64,000 nt of DNA from UBA1672 sp050633285 (GTDB taxonomy: Bacteria; Pseudomonadota; Alphaproteobacteria; Micavibrionales; Micavibrionaceae), in contig JBOEGG010000001.1 of NCBI GenBank assembly GCA_050633285.1, forward strand, positions 496,001-560,000, given 5' to 3'. Position numbers and translations under genes: made by a program. Within the stretch, counting starts at the first letter, position 1. Each line of letters starts with the position of its first letter. Shown in pieces: positions 32,918-41,510 of this stretch. The notes under the pieces were generated by a model that saw nothing but the letters and a program-made list of their open reading frames with translations, was not told the DNA's origin and searched no databases.

Positions 32918-33292
32918 TTAAGCTGCTTTTTTTGCTTTTTCCAAAGCTGCTGCTGCAGTCTTTGCAATCGCTGCAAACTGCTCAGGCTCACGAATTGCGA
33001 TGTCTGAAAGAACCTTACGATCCAATTCAATACCGCTAAGCTTTAAGCCGTGAGTGAATGTTGCATATGTCAAACCATTCAGGCGCGCTGCTGCGTTGAT
33101 ACGCTGTATCCACAGACGGCGGAAATCACGTTTCTTTGCGCGGCGGTCACGATATGCGTATTGACCTGCTTTCTCAACCGCTTGGACAGCAGTACGGAAA
33201 CAGTTCTTACGACGACCGTAATAACCTTTAGCTTGTTTGATAATTTTTTTATGTCTTGCGTGTGCGCGTGCACCACCTTTAACTCGTGCCAT
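32918..33292 (-). CDS. rplT: 50S ribosomal protein L20
   Basis: Standard 124-residue L20, an early assembly protein of the large subunit. The basic N-terminus reads ARVKGGARAHARHKKIIKQAKGYYGRR, then the conserved LWIQRINAAAR and the final ALEKAKK. It starts three bases after rpmI and ends just before a strong terminator. Confidence 0.98.
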   Translation of the reverse strand: MARVKGGARAHARHKKIIKQAKGYYGRRKNCFRTAVQAVEKAGQYAYRDRRAKKRDFRRLWIQRINAAARLNGLTYATFTHGLKLSGIELDRKVLSDIAIREPEQFAAIAKTAAAALEKAKKAA

Positions 33293-33295
33293 GAC

Positions 33296-33544
33296 TTACT
33301 TCTCCCCTTCAGTTTTCTTCACATAAGGCTTGCTTCTGCGCTTACGGCTATATGGTAGAAGGTTACGAAGAACAATACGCTCATCCGCTTCGCACAATGT
33401 GCTAAGACCGCGTGCTTTACGCTTCATTGATTTTGGCTTGCTCATCATCATGTGGCTTGTGAAAGCACTTTTAGACTTCACTTTGCCCTTCGCAGTTACT
33501 TTGAACCGCTTTTTCGCACTTGAGTGCGTTTTCATCTTCGACAT
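33296..33544 (-). CDS. rpmI: 50S ribosomal protein L35
   Basis: L35 is recognised by MKTHSSAKKRFKVTAKGKVK and the later RKARGLSTLCEADER-LRNLLPY stretch. The 82-residue length exceeds the common 64-66 because of a basic C-terminal extension (RKRRSKPYVKKTEGEK). infC, which often precedes rpmI, is not here; an alpha/beta hydrolase gene stands upstream. Confidence 0.95.
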   Translation of the reverse strand: MSKMKTHSSAKKRFKVTAKGKVKSKSAFTSHMMMSKPKSMKRKARGLSTLCEADERIVLRNLLPYSRKRRSKPYVKKTEGEK

Positions 33545-33672
33545 TTCTTTTTCCTTTTCATTTTAAAGGTTGAACCTTTTCTCTGTAATCGAGGCAGTCG
33601 ATATTCGCCAGATCACAGCTACTCGCAACTTATGCAAGTAGAACAGCTTATACACATTCTCCGGAATAAAAG

Positions 33673-34512
33673 TCAAGCAGACTCTTGCCTCTTTTCTTCT
33701 TCGTTTTCTTCAGGATCGGGAAGGTACTTTGTATGCCTACGGGAAAAGTCCTGAATCAGGTGTAGGCAGGCCTTACGATGGTTGGATTTGATAAGGCCGT
33801 GTTCACCATCATCAAAGGTCGTAATGTCGACGCGTGGCGCCATTAAATGTTCACGCACAATATCTAAATGCTCGGACGTTATGACTGTATCTTTTTCTCC
33901 CTGTAGGATCAGGGTAGGGGCGTGTGCTTTATGTAGGTCACTTATAAGATCGTAATCTTTCAGTTCATCAAGAATGTCCCGACCTATCTTTAGGCCATTA
34001 TAGGTTAAGAACCCATCTGTCTCGGTTTGTGTGGCGTGCTGCTCTGCTTGGAATTGTTCATCGCGCAGGCGTGGTAGGTCAAGTGCCGGCCAACATAAGA
34101 CACAAAAACGTGCCAGTTTAGGTAAATTGGCAAAGAGGATCGCACTGCCTAATCCCTCGGCAATAAATGCTAAGTGTTTATATCCTTCTTGTTCGGCCCA
34201 GCTTATCACTGTTTGCATGTCTTGTGCAGCAGAGGAGAGTGAGAAGCTTTGCGTCTCGGCGTTATTACCTTCGCAACCGATAAAATCGAATTGTAAGGTT
34301 GAAAAACCGATATCTGCATAGGTTTCTGCAAGAAGGCCATAAAAGTTATTGCCTGCCTTCTGGTTTTTGGGAAAGCCATGCAACATAATAATAAGAACAG
34401 GGGTGCTGTTCTCATCTGTCTTGGGTTTGCGGTGATGCGCATTAATGATTTCACCATCGGTGCGTTCAATCAGGATAGGGGTATTGGAGTTATTATCAGG
34501 CATCGCACACAC
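33673..34512 (-). CDS. Alpha/beta hydrolase fold protein lacking the usual nucleophile
   Basis: A 279-residue cytoplasmic alpha/beta hydrolase. The oxyanion region HGFPKNQKAGN, the strand-helix elbow FIAEGLGSAILFA, a late Asp in LQGEKDTVI, and the final His in DGEHGL are all present. At the nucleophile elbow the common GxSxGG is replaced: the Ser position holds Gly (A-E-G-L-G-S). That would remove standard esterase activity. A C-terminal charged tail of about 25 residues follows. It may be a binding protein, or use another residue. Substrate unknown. Confidence 0.78.
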   Translation of the reverse strand: MCAMPDNNSNTPILIERTDGEIINAHHRKPKTDENSTPVLIIMLHGFPKNQKAGNNFYGLLAETYADIGFSTLQFDFIGCEGNNAETQSFSLSSAAQDMQTVISWAEQEGYKHLAFIAEGLGSAILFANLPKLARFCVLCWPALDLPRLRDEQFQAEQHATQTETDGFLTYNGLKIGRDILDELKDYDLISDLHKAHAPTLILQGEKDTVITSEHLDIVREHLMAPRVDITTFDDGEHGLIKSNHRKACLHLIQDFSRRHTKYLPDPEENEEEKRQESA

Positions 34513-34634
34513 TCATCGGTAATCATAAAATTAAACACTATAATATAACGCTATATTCAATTAAAAAACTCTCAATGTTTGATAATTTTTTGCGATATAG
34601 TAAATTCATAGGATAAATTTAGGTCTATTCAGAT

Positions 34635-35474
34635 ATGCATTTTGTTTTATACATCATATATAGTGCCATTATATTGCTGACATTGTGTGGCAGTTCAACT
34701 GCTGCTGTAGCGGAAAAACTGGATTTGCCGCCATCTGTTCCGGTGCCATCGGTACAGGGGGAGGCGCTGTCCCTTCCGGCACCTGATATAGAGCAAAAGA
34801 AAAAACCTGCGCCGCCGTCAATAATTCCCATCGTCGGGGATTCCGAAGGGGTTGTTGTTCTCGAACTTTTCTCAACGCCAGCCTGCCCGTTTTGTCCAAA
34901 AGCCGATGCATTGATGAAAGAGTTCGCAGGTAAAAAAGGCATCATCGCGCTTTCCTGTCATGTTGATTACTTTGATGTGAAGGCGGGGTCCTTATCACTG
35001 CCTATTTGCTCGTCACGACAAAGTATGTATGAGCGTAGCCTCGATAGAGGCCCGAAATACACGCCGCAAATGGTTCTAAATGGCCGTGAGGATGCAATTG
35101 GATACCTAATGCCTGAAATTAATGAGGCATTGGCGCGTGTGTCGAAGCATAAGGCGCTCGAGCTTAATATCATTAATACCGGGCGAGGAATATTCCTGAT
35201 AAATTTACCTGCATATGAAGAAGGGGAGTATGCCGTATGGCTCTTCCCATATTACGCAATGAAAAGCATAGAGATCACCGATGGTGCAAATAGTGGTAAA
35301 ACGATTGAATATTATAATTTAGTGGCAAGCGCCGGATTTTTAGGAAACTGGGATGGCAGGATAAAAATTTTGAAGTTTGATCCTAAGCTAACTGAAGATG
35401 TGCAAAGTTTCGCCTTGATCGTGCAGGATAAAACCACATCACATATCATCGTCGCCGCACAATTTGAACAGTGA
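34635..35474 (+). CDS. DUF1223 family secreted thioredoxin-like protein
   Basis: A 279-residue protein with a probable signal sequence (residues 1-24), a Pro-rich linker, and a DUF1223 core from about residue 70. The core starts VVVLELFSTPACPFCPKADALM, a thioredoxin-type CPFC pair, followed by CHVDYFDV and YTPQMVLNGR, the typical TPQ motif. A C-terminal beta domain lies at about 175-279. The family is common in alphaproteobacteria; a periplasmic redox role is likely, but the partner is unknown. It is monocistronic. Confidence 0.85.
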   Translation: MHFVLYIIYSAIILLTLCGSSTAAVAEKLDLPPSVPVPSVQGEALSLPAPDIEQKKKPAPPSIIPIVGDSEGVVVLELFSTPACPFCPKADALMKEFAGKKGIIALSCHVDYFDVKAGSLSLPICSSRQSMYERSLDRGPKYTPQMVLNGREDAIGYLMPEINEALARVSKHKALELNIINTGRGIFLINLPAYEEGEYAVWLFPYYAMKSIEITDGANSGKTIEYYNLVASAGFLGNWDGRIKILKFDPKLTEDVQSFALIVQDKTTSHIIVAAQFEQ

Positions 35475-35529
35475 CGCGGTATTATAGAGGATAAGGTAGG
35501 CTGTTTTAGGGATTACGTTCCTAGAAAAT

Positions 35530-35820
35530 TTACATGGTTTTATGTATATCTTGTAATTGCTTAATTTTATCGGCGAGCATCTCTTTTAATGCGTAACGAA
35601 TATACGGTTCGAAATCTCTGTCTGCTTCACCTGTGTTAGATATAATTTGATCATAAACAGACTTGGTCTCTGTTTCGACAGAGAAAATGACGGTGTGATC
35701 GCTTAGGCGGTCATCAATTAAATCCCTAATGTAACCACTAATATTGACATCCATATCATGAAGTTTGTTGTGTTGATCCTTCCGGATCATAAGGCTTACA
35801 CGAACGAGATCTTTTGACAT
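35530..35820 (-). CDS. Ribbon-helix-helix-like DNA-binding protein
   Basis: A 96-residue protein whose first 40 residues look like a ribbon-helix-helix domain: the beta strand VRVSLMIRKDQH, then two helices (NKLHDMD and ISGYIRDLIDDRLS). A helical C-terminal part follows (about 60-96). Such proteins bind palindromic operators as dimers. It is divergent from the four-gene operon at 36023-41510, and the 200 bases between contain three AT-rich inverted repeats, so it is the obvious candidate regulator of both transcripts. It could also be a solitary antitoxin, but no toxin follows. Confidence 0.7.
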   Translation of the reverse strand: MSKDLVRVSLMIRKDQHNKLHDMDVNISGYIRDLIDDRLSDHTVIFSVETETKSVYDQIISNTGEADRDFEPYIRYALKEMLADKIKQLQDIHKTM

Positions 35821-35849
35821 TATCTATCCTTCTTTGAACATCGCTCAAG

Positions 35850-35930
35850 TATACATGAGTGTATAATAAATAACTATACATAATAAACTTGCGTATTGTT
35901 ATATAACATTATATAATTATGCATATAATG
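35850..35930. promoter_or_regulatory. Cluster of AT-rich inverted repeats (candidate operators)
   Basis: Three palindromes lie between the RHH gene and the coiled-coil/ClpB-like operon: TATAC-6-GTATA (35850-35865), GTTATATAAC (35898-35907), and CATTATAT-8-ATATAATG (35907-35930). RHH repressors commonly bind such AT-rich repeats. No certain -35/-10 pair can be assigned. Confidence 0.5.
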
Positions 35931-36022
35931 ACGTATCGCATGACATAATCCTATTGTTCTAAAGGGAATTTATGCTAGGTTGGCGATACTTATAATTGAT
36001 TATAGAACCTAAGGAGATAGAC

Positions 36023-37741
36023 ATGGTTTCGGGCAGCGCATCAGGACAACAAAAGAAAAAATCAGACATTGATGAGCTTATGGAACAAGCCAAGGCGACA
36101 TCCAGAAGACAAGGTACATCATCTAGAAGCAATGAGAAGAAATCAGAAGCCCCATTTTCGGCAAAATTTGCAAAAATGGATGAAAATGTCTTTTACAAAG
36201 TCATGTTTAATAATGAAACTGGCCCCGAAGAAAAAATGGCGCAGGTAACCAAGTCATTAACATTTTCAGACAACAAAGAAGACGCCAAAGCCAAGCTTGA
36301 AGAATTCACGCAATTTAAAGAATATTTGCAATATGAACGCAAACGCATGGCGCAGCAAATTATTGACTTAACGGATACTGAAGCATTCTCTGAGTTAAAA
36401 GCGGTCTATGACCAGTTAAACACCGCTTTGATTGATTTTGAGGATAAAATAAACCCTCTCACAGATACGGTTGATGCGGTTTATGAATTGCGCATGAATG
36501 GCGTAACCTTTGATGCGTTTAGAGAAATCACAAATGATAAAGAGGAAGAAGAAAGAATTGCAGCTCTTCGCGCAGAGCAAGAAGAACAACTTTCTAAACT
36601 AGAAGATGACATTCGTATCCTCAATGACAGTATTGCTGTCTGGGGAGAGGATAAAGCATTCTTCGGCTTAGGAGGCGTAAAACAATATGCCCGTGAGAAC
36701 ATTGCAAAGGCACAAATACAGTTAGAAGAACGTGATGCTGATCTTAATGAGCTTATTACGAAGATGGAGGATGAATCCCAATACGCATTACCGGAATCCC
36801 AACTGGATCAAAAATTCATTAACTCAAAGAAAAAGCTCAGAGAGTTACTGGATATTAGCTCAGACGATCACAAACAACGCCAATCTGATTTGGTAAAAGC
36901 TGCACAGCATTTCGTTAATACAACAGAAGCACGTGTATCCGGAATATCCTCTCACTTCGAGGGCATGGACAAACAAATCGAAAACCTCATGGATGCCAAT
37001 TATTCTATGCGCGAAATTTACGCGATTTTGAATGACTCAACTAAGGCAGCCCATAAAGATAATGAAAGTTTTCGTGATACGTTGCAGCCGGCGGCAAATG
37101 AAGAAAGTGAAATTCAAAAGATGAGCCGTGAGCGTGAAAAACGCGATTTGGAAAACTATATATCATCCCTTAATTCCTCATCAGTGGACACAACAACCGT
37201 CTTTGCCGAACTCACAAATGCAGGCCACAGGATCAAATCTATGAAAGATGGAAATGATCAACAAATCACAAAAACCCGCCAGATCCATAGCTCAGGTGTT
37301 GCAGGCGTTGCCGATCAGTTAAGTACCGTTTTACAGGCTGTATCCGCTGCGGCTCTTGGTGAATCTTCCGAAATGGCGCGTATGTCCCTCGAACGCATGA
37401 ACGAAAAGACAACCGACTTGTCACAGAAAGAAGTCATCCGTATTGCGTTAGGTACACATGAACAAAATAGTGAACTAAGTAAAGCGCTTGAAGGATTAGA
37501 GCAATATGGTGAAGTTATCAGAACCGCAACAAGCATAACCCGTGAGGGCCTTGAAGAAACAAAAGAGCTACTTGGTAATCTTGAAGAAACAGCGAAAGAA
37601 GTGCATGAGGACGTGAAAGACTCCATCTCTATCGCAGCTGAAGTCGTCGCTGGTGAGAGTATATCTCAAGGCGAAGAAGGCCGAGCAGACAACAGCAGCG
37701 ATAGTGACACACCAAACCCGTTTAATATTGGGAAGGGCTAA
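36023..37741 (+). CDS. Coiled-coil protein, first gene of the ClpB-like/M50B operon
   Basis: The start is ATG 36023 with AAGGAG six bases upstream; an in-frame TTG at 35996 is unlikely. The 572-residue protein is acidic, hydrophilic, and mostly alpha-helical with several long heptad stretches (for example RAEQEEQLSKLEDDIRILND at about 190-210). It has no signal peptide, no clear membrane segment, and an unstructured C-terminus ending NPFNIGKG. A remote likeness to TelA-type toxic-anion proteins is possible but I cannot support it. It stops five bases before the ClpB-like gene, so the two are cotranscribed and probably form one complex. Function unknown. Confidence 0.8.
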   Translation: MVSGSASGQQKKKSDIDELMEQAKATSRRQGTSSRSNEKKSEAPFSAKFAKMDENVFYKVMFNNETGPEEKMAQVTKSLTFSDNKEDAKAKLEEFTQFKEYLQYERKRMAQQIIDLTDTEAFSELKAVYDQLNTALIDFEDKINPLTDTVDAVYELRMNGVTFDAFREITNDKEEEERIAALRAEQEEQLSKLEDDIRILNDSIAVWGEDKAFFGLGGVKQYARENIAKAQIQLEERDADLNELITKMEDESQYALPESQLDQKFINSKKKLRELLDISSDDHKQRQSDLVKAAQHFVNTTEARVSGISSHFEGMDKQIENLMDANYSMREIYAILNDSTKAAHKDNESFRDTLQPAANEESEIQKMSREREKRDLENYISSLNSSSVDTTTVFAELTNAGHRIKSMKDGNDQQITKTRQIHSSGVAGVADQLSTVLQAVSAAALGESSEMARMSLERMNEKTTDLSQKEVIRIALGTHEQNSELSKALEGLEQYGEVIRTATSITREGLEETKELLGNLEETAKEVHEDVKDSISIAAEVVAGESISQGEEGRADNSSDSDTPNPFNIGKG

Positions 37742-37746
37742 ATTTA

Positions 37747-39975
37747 ATGGATAGCAATACCCCTCAGAGTTTCCTTATCCGTGGAAATGATTATATTGCG
37801 CGCCACCCAAATTTCAAATTGGTTGGCCGCGATGAAGAGCTTAAAAGACTCTCCCGGATTTTAATGCGTAACCAAGCCAACAGCATTCTTCTTGTTGGTG
37901 CAGGCGGCGTTGGGTGTACTGCTCTTTGCCTTGGTTTAGAGGCTAGTAAACAAGACCCGAATACGCCTTTTGACATTATCAACAAACGTTTATTCTGGCT
38001 GGATACAGATGGCTTGTTCTCTTCTGGTGATACCACCATTATGAATGAGAACTTTCAAAAAATGCTAAAACGTTTATCACGTTACCCTGATACGCTTCTT
38101 ATTATTGAAGACATGCGGGATTTCATCGAAGCGACACGTAACAATGGGTGCACCAACTTTATCAATGCACTTATGCGCGCAATAGATCATAAAAAATTCC
38201 AAGCAATTTTGGAATGTCGTGATGAAGATTTAGAAGTTATTTTAAAATGCCATTCAAATTTTGGCGAATTCTATACCATGCTCGATTTACAAGAGCCTGA
38301 TCCAGACTCTCTGGGATCCATTGTACGAGAATCCGTTAATGCCCTGAAGACCCACCACCATATTGATATCTCAGACGAAGCTATTGAAACAGCGATACAA
38401 TTAACCAGCAAATATCGCGTTCGTGAGATGAGTTTGAGCCGTGCCCAACCGGAGCGTACACTAAACCTTCTTGATCGTGCCTTTACATCTTATCGTCAGC
38501 AAGCACACGCATGCCCACCAAAATTACGTGAGAAAGAGGAGCTGCTCGCACAAACTTCAGATGAAAACTTACGCGCTACCCTGATTGCAGAAATAGCAGA
38601 TATAAAATCCAAATGGGTAGAGACGCAAAACCAATTACGTACCCTTCATAAAAACCAAAGCGACGGTGAAGAAGCTTTGCGGAAACTAGAAGATGATTTA
38701 GAAGGTCAACGCCGTAAAGATCAAGATAGCCTGACAGAGCGAAAAAAAGATCATGAAGCGGCAGCCGAAGAAGAACAGAGCCGTAGTTTTCAACCCTTTA
38801 ATATGCGCACAGCCGCAGCAGGTTATGAAACCCGCGAGGTTAATGATTTAAAAGCGGAGATTAAGCAAATACAAGGTGCGATTAAAAAGAATAAAGAAGC
38901 GTTCCTAACCCTGACACAGGAAATCAATAAAGGTTTAGAGCTAAACGCTTCGCATGTATTAGCTGAGTTTAGTCAACTGTCCGGTATCCCCGCAAACAAA
39001 CTTAATCAAGATGAAAAAGTTAAGCTGCTTGCACTTGATAAAACATTGTCAGAGCGTGTCTTCGGACAAGACCATGCCGTCAAAAAACTATCAAATGCCG
39101 TTCGTGTTGCACGCGTTGGTCTTAAAGACCCGAACAAACCACAGGCGTCTTTCATGTTCCTTGGGCCATCCGGCGTTGGTAAAACAGAAATAGCAAAAGC
39201 CCTTACAGCAGCTCTTCACGATGATGAACGCGCACTCTTGCGTTTTGATATGTCGGAATATATGGAAAAACACGCTGTTGCCAAACTTATCGGCGCTCCT
39301 CCAGGCTATGAAGGGTATGAAGCCGGTGGTATCCTAACCAATGCAGTACGCCGCAACCCTTATGCCGTTATCTTATTCGATGAAATTGAAAAAGCGCACC
39401 CGGATGTGTTTAATGTTTTTTTACAAGTTCTGGATGATGGGCGTTTAACTGATAACCGCGGATTAACTGTTTCGTTCAGTGAGGCCGTGATCATTATGAC
39501 CACCAATATCGGACAAGCTCAATTTTTGGACGAAACCCTTACCTTCGAAGAAGCAGAAGAAATAACGTTAAAAGAACTTGATGATGTTTATCGCCCTGAA
39601 TTTTTAAATCGTTTTAATGGTCGCCAGAATATTGTTTGTTTTGATGCCCTTGACCTTCCTGTTATTGAAAAAATAGCCTTACGTGAAATTGAAAAACTGA
39701 ATGCACAAATAAAGGCACAAGGTAAAGAATTGAGTATAGAAATATCCTCAAGCTCACTTGCCGCAATTTGTAAGGATCATTATACGCCTGCCAACGGTGC
39801 ACGTGGTATCGGAGGTTACTTTGCCACCAAAATACATCCCGTTGTTGCCAATACGATTTTACAAGCCGAGAATGCAAAAGGCATCATGGAGGTCACCTAT
39901 AACAGTGATACTAAAGAACTTCATATCGTTCATCCCAAAATGGCCGAGATCGAAGGTGATCGTAATTATGCTTAA
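37747..39975 (+). CDS. ClpB-like AAA+ unfoldase with inactive first nucleotide site
   Basis: 742 residues, shorter than ClpB or ClpV (about 860), since the N-terminal Clp_N repeats are missing. D1 (about 20-250) has a Walker A of G51-A-G-G-V-G-C57-T58, in which Cys replaces the essential Lys, and a reversed Walker B (LLIIED at 117-122). A coiled-coil middle domain (about 250-420) follows. D2 is intact: GPSGVGKT at 473-480, Walker B ILFDE (Asp545-Glu546), the DMSEYMEKHAVAKLIGAPPGY pore loop, arginine finger in EFLNRF, and sensor 2 GARGIGG. A ClpC-type DD or ClpP-loop is not seen. So one ATPase ring is predicted active, fed by D1 as a scaffold. The neighbours are a membrane protease and two unknown proteins. 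Confidence 0.88.
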   Translation: MDSNTPQSFLIRGNDYIARHPNFKLVGRDEELKRLSRILMRNQANSILLVGAGGVGCTALCLGLEASKQDPNTPFDIINKRLFWLDTDGLFSSGDTTIMNENFQKMLKRLSRYPDTLLIIEDMRDFIEATRNNGCTNFINALMRAIDHKKFQAILECRDEDLEVILKCHSNFGEFYTMLDLQEPDPDSLGSIVRESVNALKTHHHIDISDEAIETAIQLTSKYRVREMSLSRAQPERTLNLLDRAFTSYRQQAHACPPKLREKEELLAQTSDENLRATLIAEIADIKSKWVETQNQLRTLHKNQSDGEEALRKLEDDLEGQRRKDQDSLTERKKDHEAAAEEEQSRSFQPFNMRTAAAGYETREVNDLKAEIKQIQGAIKKNKEAFLTLTQEINKGLELNASHVLAEFSQLSGIPANKLNQDEKVKLLALDKTLSERVFGQDHAVKKLSNAVRVARVGLKDPNKPQASFMFLGPSGVGKTEIAKALTAALHDDERALLRFDMSEYMEKHAVAKLIGAPPGYEGYEAGGILTNAVRRNPYAVILFDEIEKAHPDVFNVFLQVLDDGRLTDNRGLTVSFSEAVIIMTTNIGQAQFLDETLTFEEAEEITLKELDDVYRPEFLNRFNGRQNIVCFDALDLPVIEKIALREIEKLNAQIKAQGKELSIEISSSSLAAICKDHYTPANGARGIGGYFATKIHPVVANTILQAENAKGIMEVTYNSDTKELHIVHPKMAEIEGDRNYA

Positions 39976-39987
39976 AGGAGTATGAGC

Positions 39988-40764
39988 ATGAGTAAATCGC
40001 AAGACGATCTCCTTCGCAAAGCCAAAAGGATAAAAGAGCGCACAAAATCAGTACGTCAATCCACTAAGGAAAAACAACACGACACTGGTTTTCATGAAGC
40101 GCAAAAGCATATCTCTGATATCCATAAAACGTATACGCAAGTAACGGGCACTATTGGTTGGATTTATAATAACGTTATTTATCCTGTTATCACGCATCCT
40201 TGGGCAGGAAAACCATTTCAATGGTATCGTGCACTTTGGAATATAGTCGTTTATGTTCCAACAAATGATAATGACACCATATTTTCTAAACAGCGTGCAG
40301 GATTACTTGTTTTAGGAACGTTGACGTTCTTATGGATGTTACCCGCTATTTTCAATGGCACGGTCGAATTTGTGTGGGATACCTCGCGTATGGCTACAAC
40401 GTATAAAAGTAAAGAAGTGTGGTATTTGGGAAAATCACAGGAGATCGACCCCGCAGGCAATATATTTTCGGCGCAAGGGTGTGAATCTGTGGAATGTTCC
40501 GATCAAACCAGTATTTATTTCCGAATTAAACCCTCCCTCGCACATCATTTATGGAGCATGTATCATAACGGAAATGTCTTCTTCCCCGATTACGTAGCAG
40601 CAGGAATCCAAAACGATATAAATAAATGCGAAGTTACAGGTTACGGCGTCCGATGGAAATTCCTTGTGCGGAATTGGGATGTATATCCGCAAATTCTCGC
40701 CGTCAATTGCACACCACTAACCGAAGACGATATTAAGGGCGCTCAAGGCGCATTGCAAAAATAA
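39988..40764 (+). CDS. Single-pass membrane protein, third gene of the operon
   Basis: A 258-residue protein. I start at ATG 39988 because AAAGGAG lies seven bases upstream; the ATG at 39982 is too close to it. A basic coiled-coil N-terminus (1-45) precedes a hydrophobic helix (AGLLVLGTLTFLWMLPAIFN at about 108-127), and the C-terminal 120 residues, with Cys in GCESVECSD and later CEVTGYG, are predicted periplasmic. An aromatic cluster, NVIYPVITHPWAGKPFQWYRALW, precedes the helix. No family recognised. The stop overlaps the M50B start by one base (TAATG). It may anchor the AAA+ ring to the membrane; that is inference from gene order. Confidence 0.8.
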   Translation: MSKSQDDLLRKAKRIKERTKSVRQSTKEKQHDTGFHEAQKHISDIHKTYTQVTGTIGWIYNNVIYPVITHPWAGKPFQWYRALWNIVVYVPTNDNDTIFSKQRAGLLVLGTLTFLWMLPAIFNGTVEFVWDTSRMATTYKSKEVWYLGKSQEIDPAGNIFSAQGCESVECSDQTSIYFRIKPSLAHHLWSMYHNGNVFFPDYVAAGIQNDINKCEVTGYGVRWKFLVRNWDVYPQILAVNCTPLTEDDIKGAQGALQK

Positions 40765-41510
40765 TGGCTTTTAAAAATAAGGTAGAAACATTAAAGCGCA
40801 ATGATCTCTTAACTTTTCTCGCAATGCTAACGCTCGCCTTCACAGTATCTCTTATCCCTGTTTTGCATATACCATTCTCATGGATGAATACATTCTTTCA
40901 TGAAATAAGCCACGGGCTAGCAACTCTTTTAACAGGTGGGTCTATTAAAACAATAGAGCTGAACATCAATGGGTCGGGAATATGTTGGTCGAATGGAGGA
41001 ATCCGCTTTTTTACAGCTTTTTCAGGTTACGCAGGTGCCGTAATATGGGGTGCAGTGATTTATGTTATGGCAGATAATTCATCGCCTAAAAGTGCAGACC
41101 GTATTGCGATATTTATAATCAGCCTACTATCCATTACCCTTGTGCTCTGGGCACGTGACTTAACGACTTCTTTTATTCTCATTCTCATGATTATACCTTT
41201 TGCGGTAATTCTAAAGACCAAGGAATTAGCAGTAGAGAAATATTTTATGCAATTTTCTGGCCTGTATATAGTATTGGACGCACTCAAAACACCAACTTAT
41301 CTATTGGATGGAGGAAAGCGAGGCGATGGCGCAACGCTTCAGGAGTTAACATGGCTGCCTGAGATCGTCTGGATCTTAATATGGTTGTGCTTAGGAGTGC
41401 TTACCTTATTATTTCTCTTCCGCAGGCACATTAAATACGAGCATGAAAAGTCAAAAACTCCACGACCTAAAAAACTAAAACGTAAACGGTCGCCAAAACG
41501 ATCTGCATAA
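40764..41510 (+). CDS. M50B-like intramembrane metalloprotease
   Basis: A 248-residue protein with about seven hydrophobic segments. The zinc motif is FFHEISHGLATLLTGG, His46-Glu47-x-x-His50, at the membrane surface of helix 2. Later GLYIVLDALKTPTYLLDGGKRGDG carries the third metal ligand candidate (Asp in LDALKTP), typical of M50B-like proteins. A basic C-terminal tail (KKLKRKRSPKRSA) is cytoplasmic. Relatives of this family cut membrane-bound regulators; the substrate is unknown. Being fourth in an operon with a ClpB-like ATPase suggests that the ATPase delivers or removes substrates or products. The end overlaps the convergent transporter gene by 44 bases. Confidence 0.85.
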   Translation: MAFKNKVETLKRNDLLTFLAMLTLAFTVSLIPVLHIPFSWMNTFFHEISHGLATLLTGGSIKTIELNINGSGICWSNGGIRFFTAFSGYAGAVIWGAVIYVMADNSSPKSADRIAIFIISLLSITLVLWARDLTTSFILILMIIPFAVILKTKELAVEKYFMQFSGLYIVLDALKTPTYLLDGGKRGDGATLQELTWLPEIVWILIWLCLGVLTLLFLFRRHIKYEHEKSKTPRPKKLKRKRSPKRSA

